64,000 nt of DNA, from positions 1-64,000 of the forward strand of contig NZ_QOIL01000002.1 of NCBI RefSeq assembly GCF_003323745.1, written 5' to 3'. Below, one piece after another: positions 58,689-64,000 of this stretch (position 1 is the stretch's first letter; every line of letters starts with the position of its first letter). The DNA comes from Sphaerisporangium album. GTDB taxonomy: Bacteria > Actinomycetota > Actinomycetes > Streptosporangiales > Streptosporangiaceae. Both the position numbers and the translations under genes were made by a program. The notes beneath the pieces were generated by a model that searched no databases, was not told the origin of the DNA, and was given only the letters and a program-made list of their open reading frames with translations.

Positions 58689-59422
58689 GCTTGGTGGCTG
58701 GTCCGTTCGCCCGTGGCGAGGCCGTCGAACAGGACGGTGATGAAGTGGTCGGCCAGCGCGTTGGTGTTGAGCCGCCCGCCGGGGCGGAACCAGCGCACGG
58801 CGACCCACATCGTGTCGCGGATCATGCGGTAGGTGAGCTTGACGTCGACGTCGGGGCGGAACAGGCCCTCGGTCTGGCCGCGCTTGATCTGGCCGATCCA
58901 CATGCGCTCGACCTCGTCCTCGGCCTTGATGAGGTAGTCGAAGCGGTCGCCGGGCAGGGAGCGCAGATAGTTCCAGTCGTTCTGCATCACCGTGATGGCG
59001 GCGCGGTGGGGCTCCAGCGTGCCGAAGCCGATGCGCACCATCTCGGACAGCACCGCGCGGGCGTCGCCGTCGGTCTCCAGGGCCGCGCGGTAGCGCGCGA
59101 TAAGGTCTCTGAGGAACGTCGACAGGACCTCGTCGACGATCGTCTCCTTGGAGTCGAAGTGGTGATAGAGGCTTCCCGAGAGGATGCCGGCCTCGTCGGC
59201 GATCTGCCGCACGGTGGTGGCCTGGAAGCCCTTGCGGGCGAAGAGCTCGGCGGCGATCTTCACCAGGTGGTCGCGGCGGTCGGAGGCGGAGCCCGAAGCG
59301 GCCGCCCGGCGTGTGGTGCCCTGGCGCTTGGCCGCGGAGCCGCCACGGGGGACCGCGCCCGTGGGGGTCGCGGCGACCGCGGACGCGCCGCCGGAGTTCT
59401 TTCGGGAGTTCACGTCCTCCAT
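58685..59422 (-). CDS. TetR-family regulator, KstR2-like
   Basis: A 245-residue TetR protein. Residues 1-48 are low-complexity. The HTH is VKIAAELFARKGFQATTVRQ, IADEAGILSGSLYHHF. The C-terminal domain resembles KstR2 (WNYLRSLPGDRFDYLIKAED, MIRDTMWVAVRWFRPGGRL). KstR2 represses late steroid-ring catabolism in actinobacteria. A matching operator lies in the divergent region, and a thiolase gene follows it; fadA6 is adjacent to kstR2 in Mycobacterium. The KstR2 identity rests on similarity and operator. GGAGG lies 6 nt before ATG. Confidence 0.82.
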   Translation of the reverse strand: MEDVNSRKNSGGASAVAATPTGAVPRGGSAAKRQGTTRRAAASGSASDRRDHLVKIAAELFARKGFQATTVRQIADEAGILSGSLYHHFDSKETIVDEVLSTFLRDLIARYRAALETDGDARAVLSEMVRIGFGTLEPHRAAITVMQNDWNYLRSLPGDRFDYLIKAEDEVERMWIGQIKRGQTEGLFRPDVDVKLTYRMIRDTMWVAVRWFRPGGRLNTNALADHFITVLFDGLATGERTSHQA

Positions 59423-59434
59423 TATGGGCCTCCG

Positions 59435-59511
59435 TGCAATCGCTTGCTCGCCTAACGGGGATGGCGAGTCGGCTGCTCATCCCGCGTTCCTGTGAACACC
59501 AAGCGCTTGCT
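59435..59511. promoter_or_regulatory. KstR2-type operators
   Basis: The best site, accaagcgcttgct (59498-59511), fits the published KstR2 consensus AnCAAGnnCTTGnT at every fixed base. A weaker copy, tgcaatcgcttgct (59435-59448), has two mismatches. Centres are 63 bp apart, six helical turns. The divergent TetR protein is the expected ligand-responsive repressor. Confidence 0.75.
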
Positions 59512-59570
59512 ACACTCACGGCCGCGCCGGGCCGCCGTGAAGCCGGAGTACGGGAAGGACCACCCCCCGC

Positions 59571-60737
59571 ATGACCCCTCGCACGGCCCCTCCGGCGACG
59601 GAGGCCTACATCATCGGCGCCGTGCGCACCCCCCTCGGCCGGGAGGGCGGCGGGCTCGCCGGGGCCCACCCCGCGGACCTCGGCGCCCACGTGATCCGGG
59701 CGCTGCTCGATCGTACCGGTGCCGATCCCGGTGCCGTGGACGAGGTCGTCTTCGGCTGCGTGGACGCGGTGGGGCCGCAGGCGGGGAACGTCGCGCGCAC
59801 CTGCTGGCTGGCCGCCGGGCTGCCCGGCGAGGTACCCGGCGTGACCGTGGACCGGCAGGGCGGGTCCTCGCAGCAGGCCCTCCACTTCGCCGCGCACGCC
59901 GTGTGGAGCGGGAACGCCGGGCTGGTCGTCGTCGGCGGCGTGCAGAACGCGAGCATGGTGCCGTCCTCCCAGGTGGCGGCCGTGGGCAAGGCGCTCGGGT
60001 TCGCCACGCCGGTCGCGGGCTCCCGGGGCTGGCAGGCGCGGTACGGGGGACGGGAGCCGTCGTCGCTGCGGGGCGCGGAGATGATCGCCAAGAAGTGGGA
60101 TATTTCGCGACAGCAGATGGAGGAGTTCGCGCTCGCCTCCCACCGGCGCGCCGTCCGCGCCACCGCCGAGTGGCGGTTCGAGCGCGAGGTCGTCCCCGTG
60201 GCCGGGCTGCTCGCCGACGAGGGCCCGCGGGACGTCACCCCGGGCGAGCTCGCCGCCCTGGAGCCGCTCGCCGAGGGCGGCAGGCTGACCGCCGGGCTGT
60301 CCGCGCAGGCCGCCGACGGCGCCGCCGCGCTGCTGGTCGCCTCGGAGCGGGCCGTGCGCGAGCACCGGCTGAGCCCGCGCGCCCGGGTCCACCACACCTC
60401 CGCGCGCGGCTCCGGCCCCGGCATGCCGTCCGCCGCCGTCGCCGCCACCGCGCGGGCTCTGAACCTCGCCGGGATGGCGATCGACCAGTTCGACGTCGTG
60501 GAGGTGGACGAGGCGTTCGCCTGCGTGCCCCTGGCCTGGACGCGCGAGACCGGCGCCGGCCCGGAGCGGGTCAACCCCAACGGCGGCGCCCTCGCCTTCG
60601 GGCATCCCGCCGGCGCGGCGGGCGCGCGGCTGATGACCTCGCTGCTGCACGAGCTCGAACGCACCGGCGGGCGCTACGGCCTGCAGGTGACGGGGGAGGG
60701 CGGCCAGGCCACCGTGACGGTCCTCGAACGCCTCTGA
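59571..60737 (+). CDS. Thiolase-fold protein lacking catalytic cysteines (FadA6-like)
   Basis: A 388-residue thiolase-superfamily protein that aligns with steroid 3-ketoacyl-CoA thiolases along its length (AVRTPLGREGGGLAGAHPAD, PSSLRGAEMIAKKWDISRQQ, NPNGGALAFGHPAGAAGARL). The nucleophilic cysteine is absent: VDRQGGSSQQ has Gly97 where functional enzymes have Cys (RQCGSS). The Asn of NEAF is Asp313 (VDEAFA), and the C-terminal cysteine of the CxGGG motif is replaced in QVTGEGGQA (Thr374). Only His345 (GHP) remains. It cannot be a normal thiolase and may be a scaffold or have another activity. It is divergent from the KstR2-like gene. Confidence 0.85.
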   Translation: MTPRTAPPATEAYIIGAVRTPLGREGGGLAGAHPADLGAHVIRALLDRTGADPGAVDEVVFGCVDAVGPQAGNVARTCWLAAGLPGEVPGVTVDRQGGSSQQALHFAAHAVWSGNAGLVVVGGVQNASMVPSSQVAAVGKALGFATPVAGSRGWQARYGGREPSSLRGAEMIAKKWDISRQQMEEFALASHRRAVRATAEWRFEREVVPVAGLLADEGPRDVTPGELAALEPLAEGGRLTAGLSAQAADGAAALLVASERAVREHRLSPRARVHHTSARGSGPGMPSAAVAATARALNLAGMAIDQFDVVEVDEAFACVPLAWTRETGAGPERVNPNGGALAFGHPAGAAGARLMTSLLHELERTGGRYGLQVTGEGGQATVTVLERL

Positions 60738-60832
60738 CGGCGCCCGCAGGGGGGCGGCCCGGTCTGTGAGCCCTCTCCGCAACGGCCGGGCGGGCGACGC
60801 GGGAAAGGGGTGGTTATGGGCCGCACCGAAAA

Positions 60833-60894
60833 TGAGAGCGTTCTCAACCAGCGAGATGCAATGGTCGTGGGTATGGAAAACAGGAAACTTTCCT
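60833..60894. promoter_or_regulatory. LacI-type operator and second palindrome before GH3 gene
   Basis: TGAGAGCGTTCTCA (60833-60846) is a 14-bp near-palindrome with perfect TGAGA/TCTCA arms, resembling LacI-family sugar operators of actinomycetes. AGGAAACTTTCCT (60882-60894) is a perfect 13-bp palindrome (6-bp arms). Both lie in the AT-rich region about 120-180 nt before the GH3 start. The repressor is not encoded nearby. Confidence 0.6.
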
Positions 60895-61016
60895 ATTAGA
60901 TTGTCGAAAGTCCGAGACGGCGGCCGTGAGAGAGCCCTCTCCCGGGCGCCGCGCCCCGTACTGTCCTGGACGCTTCCGGCGCGAGCCGCCGACGAGCCAC
61001 CAGGCGAGGAGAGTGC

Positions 61017-62762
61017 ATGAAGCGCAGCCCCGAACTACTGCGTCTGGCCGATTCGGTCCTCCTCCCCGGGTTCGAAGGACGAACACCCCCCGACTGGCTC
61101 CGCCGCCGCCTCGGCGAGGGGTTGTCCGGAGTGGTGATCTTCTCCAGGAACGTCGGAACGCCGTCCGAGCTCGCCGAGCTGACCGCGGCCCTGCGCGCCG
61201 AGCGCCCCCAGGCCGTCATCGGCATCGACGAGGAGGCGGGGGACGTCACCCGGCTGGAGGCCCACACCGGCAGCTCACGCCCCGGCAACTACGCCCTCGG
61301 CGTGGTGGACGACGTCACGCTCACCGAGCGGATCGCCCACGATGTGGGCGTGGACCTCGCCGCCGTGGGGATCAACGTCAACTTCGCGCCGGCCGCCGAC
61401 GTCAACTCGAATCCGCGCAACCCCGTCATCGGCCTGCGGTCCTTCGGCGCCGATCCCGACCTCGTGGCCCGGCACACCGCCGCCTGGGTGCGTGGGCTCC
61501 AGGCGGCGGGCGTCGCCGCGTGCGCCAAGCACTTCCCCGGACACGGCGACACGGCCGTGGACTCGCACCACGGGCTGCCGTCGGTCACCGCCTCTGCGCG
61601 GCAGCTCCACGACGTGGAGCTGCGTCCCTTCCGCGCGGCCGTCGCCGAGGGCGTCCGCATGATCATGACGGGACACCTGCTCGTCACCGCGTACGACCCC
61701 GAGCTGCCCGCGACCCTGAGCCGGCGCATCCTCACCGGCCTGCTCAGGAACGAGATGGGCTTCGACGGGGTGACCGTCACCGACGCCATGGAGATGGCGG
61801 CGATCGTCGAGCGGTACGGCATCGGCGGCGGCAGCGTGCGGGCGGTCGCGGCCGGGGCGGACCTGATCTGCGTGGGCGGCGAGAACGCCGACGACGCGGT
61901 GGTCGTGACGATCCGCGAGGCGATCGCCGATGCCGTGGCGGGCGGGATCCTGCCGGAGGAGCGGCTGGTGGAGGCCGCCCGCCGGGTCGGCGCGCTGACC
62001 GCCTGGACCAGCGCGTTCTCCACACCCGGGACCGCTTCGCCGGCCGACGGACGGGGCGTCGCGCTCCTCACCGTGGGCGGCGACGGGAACGGGGCCGCGG
62101 TGGACGGATACGGGCGGCTGGACGCGGCCGCGAGCGTGTCCGCCAACGGCGGCCCGGACGGCGTGACGCGCGACGGCGTGACGCGCGACGGCGCCTCGCG
62201 CGGCGGGGTGGCACCAGACGGGGGCGACCACGGGCCGGCCGTCCACGACGGCACCGCGAATGACGGGGGAGCGAGCGACGGCCACGTGCCGGTCGGGCTG
62301 GCCGCCGCGCGCCGGGCCATCCGGATCGCCGGCACCGACCCCGACGGGGTGCTGCCGCTCGCCTCCGCGCCGCACGTGGTCGAGCTGGCGCCCCAGATGA
62401 ACCTCGCGATCGACAAGCACATGCCCTGGGGCGTCGGCGAGCCGCTGGGCAAGCTCCTTCCCGGCACCACGGTGACCCGCGTGGGCGAGGCAGAGGCGCG
62501 GACGGTGCTGGAGGACGTCCTGCTCGGCGCGGCCGCCGACCGGCCGCTGGTCGTGGTCGTCCGCGACGCGCACCGTCACGCGTGGCAGACCGACGCGCTC
62601 GTCCGCCTGCTGGACGCGCGGCCCGACGCGGTCGTGGTGGAGATGGGCCTGCCGGGGCGCACCGACCTCGGCGCGGTCCACATCGCCACGCACGGCGCCG
62701 CCCGCGTCTGCGGCCAGGCCGCCGCCGAGGTCCTCACGGGGCTGCTCACCGTCGCGCCCTGA
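61017..62762 (+). CDS. Glycoside hydrolase family 3 (NagZ-like beta-N-acetylhexosaminidase)
   Basis: A 581-residue GH3 enzyme. The catalytic TIM barrel has VGINVNFAPAADVNSNPRNP, RSFGADPDLVARHTAAWVRG, KHFPGHGDTAVDSHHGLPSV and the nucleophile-bearing FDGVTVTDAMEMAAI. The loop KHFPGHGDT is typical of NagZ-type enzymes that use a His/Asp dyad and release N-acetylglucosamine from peptidoglycan or chitin fragments. A C-terminal domain of about 150 residues follows after a repetitive glycine/aspartate linker (about 370-430). No signal peptide is visible, so cytoplasmic. It may be induced by aminosugars through the LacI-type operator. Confidence 0.9.
   Translation: MKRSPELLRLADSVLLPGFEGRTPPDWLRRRLGEGLSGVVIFSRNVGTPSELAELTAALRAERPQAVIGIDEEAGDVTRLEAHTGSSRPGNYALGVVDDVTLTERIAHDVGVDLAAVGINVNFAPAADVNSNPRNPVIGLRSFGADPDLVARHTAAWVRGLQAAGVAACAKHFPGHGDTAVDSHHGLPSVTASARQLHDVELRPFRAAVAEGVRMIMTGHLLVTAYDPELPATLSRRILTGLLRNEMGFDGVTVTDAMEMAAIVERYGIGGGSVRAVAAGADLICVGGENADDAVVVTIREAIADAVAGGILPEERLVEAARRVGALTAWTSAFSTPGTASPADGRGVALLTVGGDGNGAAVDGYGRLDAAASVSANGGPDGVTRDGVTRDGASRGGVAPDGGDHGPAVHDGTANDGGASDGHVPVGLAAARRAIRIAGTDPDGVLPLASAPHVVELAPQMNLAIDKHMPWGVGEPLGKLLPGTTVTRVGEAEARTVLEDVLLGAAADRPLVVVVRDAHRHAWQTDALVRLLDARPDAVVVEMGLPGRTDLGAVHIATHGAARVCGQAAAEVLTGLLTVAP
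62157..62201. repeat. 15-bp tandem repeat within the GH3 gene linker
   Basis: gacggcgtgacgcgc occurs at 62157-62171 and 62172-62186, followed by a diverged copy, gacggcgcctcgcgc. It keeps the reading frame (DGVTR repeats) and encodes part of a flexible linker between the two domains. Confidence 0.85.
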
Positions 62763-62903
62763 CGCCCGGCACCGCCGAAGTTCCCGTCCCGGCGGCCCCG
62801 ACGCGGGGCCGCCGATGCCGGTTGGCGATAATCCCAGAAGTCCCAACATATATCGCCATTTCCAGGGAAAACTTCGGTGATCACGGCGGAAAAGGATCGG
62901 TGA

Positions 62904-63818
62904 ATGAGCGGTATCTGTGAAGGGCGCGTCGTCGTGGTGACGGGCGGAGGCCGGGGCATCGGCCGGCAGCACGCCCTGGAGTTCGCCCGGCAGGGCGCGA
63001 AGGTCGTCGTCAACGACCTGGGGACCGACACGCGTGGCCGGGGACGCTCGGGAGGCCCGGCGCAGACGGTGGTCGAGGAGATCCGCGACCTCGGCGGGCA
63101 GGCGGTCGCCCACTGCGACGACGTCGCGGACTGGGACGGCGCGGGGCGGCTCGTGAAGACGGCCGTCAGCGCCTTCGGCCGGCTGGACGTCCTCGTCGGC
63201 AACGCGGGCTACGTGCGCGACCACATGATCGTCTCGATGACCGAGCAGGACTGGGACGACGTCATCCGGGTCCACCTCAAGGGGCACTTCCTGCCGCTGC
63301 GGCACGCCGCCGCGTACTGGCGCGAGCGCGCGAAGGCCGGGGAGCCCGTGGACGCGCGGGTCGTCACCACCACCTCCGGCGCGGGCCTGCTGGGCAGTGT
63401 CGGGCAGGCCAACTACGCCGCGGCCAAGGCCGGGATCGTCGCCCTCACCCACACGGCCGCCGCCGAGCTCGGGCGCTACGGCGTGACCGTGAACGCGGTC
63501 TCGCCGGCCGCGCGCACGCGCCTGACCGAGGAGTTCTTCGCCGACATGGTGGCCAGGCCCGAGACCGGCTTCGACATCATGGACCCGGCCAACGTGGCGC
63601 CGCTGGTCGTCTGGCTCGGCTCGGCCGAGTCCGCCGGGGTGACCGGGCGGGTGTTCGAGGTCGAGGGCGGCATGATCTCCATCGCCACCGGCTGGAGCCA
63701 CGGCCCCGGCGTGGACAAGGGCTCCCGCTGGGAGCTCCACGAGATCGGCGAGGCCGTGAACAAACTCCTGGCCGAGGCACCCCTTCCCGGCCCCGTGTAC
63801 GGCTTCGCCCAGTCGTAG
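62904..63818 (+). CDS. SDR-family oxidoreductase, steroid catabolism-like
   Basis: A 304-residue short-chain dehydrogenase. The cofactor motif is VVVTGGGRGIGRQHALEFAR, followed by VVVNDLGTDTRGRGRSGGPA, LVGNAGYVRDHMIVSMTEQD and the catalytic NYAAAKAGIVAL (YxxxK). The C-terminal extension (GMISIATGWSHGPGVDKGSR) resembles SDR proteins in the KstR2-controlled gene set of Mycobacterium. It is likely to oxidise a hydroxyacyl-CoA or ring intermediate; the substrate is inferred. Its promoter may lie in the AT-rich stretch at 62830-62870. Confidence 0.88.
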   Translation: MSGICEGRVVVVTGGGRGIGRQHALEFARQGAKVVVNDLGTDTRGRGRSGGPAQTVVEEIRDLGGQAVAHCDDVADWDGAGRLVKTAVSAFGRLDVLVGNAGYVRDHMIVSMTEQDWDDVIRVHLKGHFLPLRHAAAYWRERAKAGEPVDARVVTTTSGAGLLGSVGQANYAAAKAGIVALTHTAAAELGRYGVTVNAVSPAARTRLTEEFFADMVARPETGFDIMDPANVAPLVVWLGSAESAGVTGRVFEVEGGMISIATGWSHGPGVDKGSRWELHEIGEAVNKLLAEAPLPGPVYGFAQS

Positions 63819-63825
63819 AGGCGTC

Positions 63826-63950
63826 CGTGCCCAGCGGTGTGAATGCGCCGCCCGGCCATGTGAATGCCAGTCCGGCGGTGTCAATGCGCGCCCAGACGGT
63901 TGTGCGCGCACGTCCGGCGCTGTGAAGCCGCGCACGGCGGTTCGACTCCG
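63826..63950. repeat. Degenerate 20-22-bp tandem repeats
   Basis: About five units follow the SDR stop, each with a core such as ccagcggtgtgaatgcgc, ccggccatgtgaatgcc, ccggcggtgtcaatgcgc. Some units have lost the core (cccagacggttgtgcgcg). Spacing is about 19-23 bp. No coding sequence is supported in the last 180 bp of the window. Confidence 0.7.
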
Positions 63951-64000
63951 CGCCCGGGGGCGGGAGGCCGTGCGGGAGACGTTGACCATACTTCGCGAGG

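Noticed and set aside
58689-60782. A long N-terminal extension of the AlkD-like protein (925 codons in total)
   Set aside because: The AlkD family begins at MTPLHKAV; upstream residues are shadows of the TetR and thiolase-like genes.
61275-63989. A 904-codon open frame on the minus strand across the GH3 and SDR genes
   Set aside because: Long open antisense frames are expected at this GC content. No family motif, and the plus-strand genes are well supported.
1-64000. tRNA genes
   Set aside because: No cloverleaf with a conserved TTCGA arm and acceptor stem could be recognised by reading; a covariance-model scan would be decisive.

Overview
This is a high-GC chromosomal window from an actinomycete. 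The best fit is a developmentally complex, Streptosporangiales-like organism. The evidence is GTG starts, many leaderless promoters, a LuxR-type LAL regulator, a SpoIIE-type phosphatase, a small HATPase regulator, a membrane Ser/Thr kinase, F420-dependent LLM chemistry and an MptB-like mannosyltransferase. No phage, plasmid, CRISPR or intact insertion sequence was seen. Assignment below class level is inference.

Layout. Bases 1-370 hold the end of an rRNA operon (23S 3' end, 5S, terminator), followed by a gene-poor tract full of short repeats. Bases 967-8338 carry a secreted phosphodiester glycosidase-like protein, a PucR regulator coupled to a DmpA-type aminopeptidase, and a divergent TetR/MFS efflux pair with three tandem operators. 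Bases 8562-14696 carry amine/amino-acid catabolism genes: a class III aminotransferase coupled to mmsA, an orphan PotD-like lipoprotein, a saccharopine dehydrogenase-like protein and a small CxxC protein. Bases 14784-19612 form a signalling island: kaiB, a KaiC homologue and a PAS histidine kinase in one operon, divergent from a NarL-type response regulator and a frameshifted histidine kinase. Bases 19609-24908 return to amine catabolism: gabT-like, PucR, TetR and an aldehyde dehydrogenase. Bases 24976-27252 encode two tandem secreted serine proteases.

Bases 27544-34023 contain the MEP-pathway genes dxr and ispG, without the rseP-type protease gene that separates them in Streptomyces and Mycobacterium, then a SpoIIE phosphatase, a Tap-like peptidase and a GNAT protein. 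Next come a HipA-like kinase/DUF3037 pair, an LLM oxidoreductase, an MBL hydrolase and a LAL regulator (to 40349). Bases 40590-48896 carry cell-envelope and housekeeping genes: CHAP protein, thioesterase, membrane esterase, MprF-like DUF2156 protein, MptB-like mannosyltransferase and an XRE/TPR regulator. Bases 49202-57781 hold a HATPase/VOC antisense overlap, a Ser/Thr kinase with three 105-residue ectodomain repeats, a beta-lactamase-fold hydrolase, MarR/amidohydrolase, MerR and a DUF574 methyltransferase. Bases 58005-63818 carry AlkD-like and KstR2-like genes, a thiolase-like protein lacking its catalytic cysteines, a GH3 N-acetylhexosaminidase and an SDR resembling the steroid-ring catabolic set.

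Most notable: (1) the KaiB-KaiC-PAS kinase island, whose KaiC homologue has lost the positions equivalent to Ser431 and Thr432 of the cyanobacterial clock protein; (2) the thiolase-like protein behind a KstR2-type operator, missing three of four catalytic residues; (3) the triplicated ectodomain of the Ser/Thr kinase; (4) the HipA-like/DUF3037 pair; (5) several well-formed operators that allow specific regulator-target predictions.
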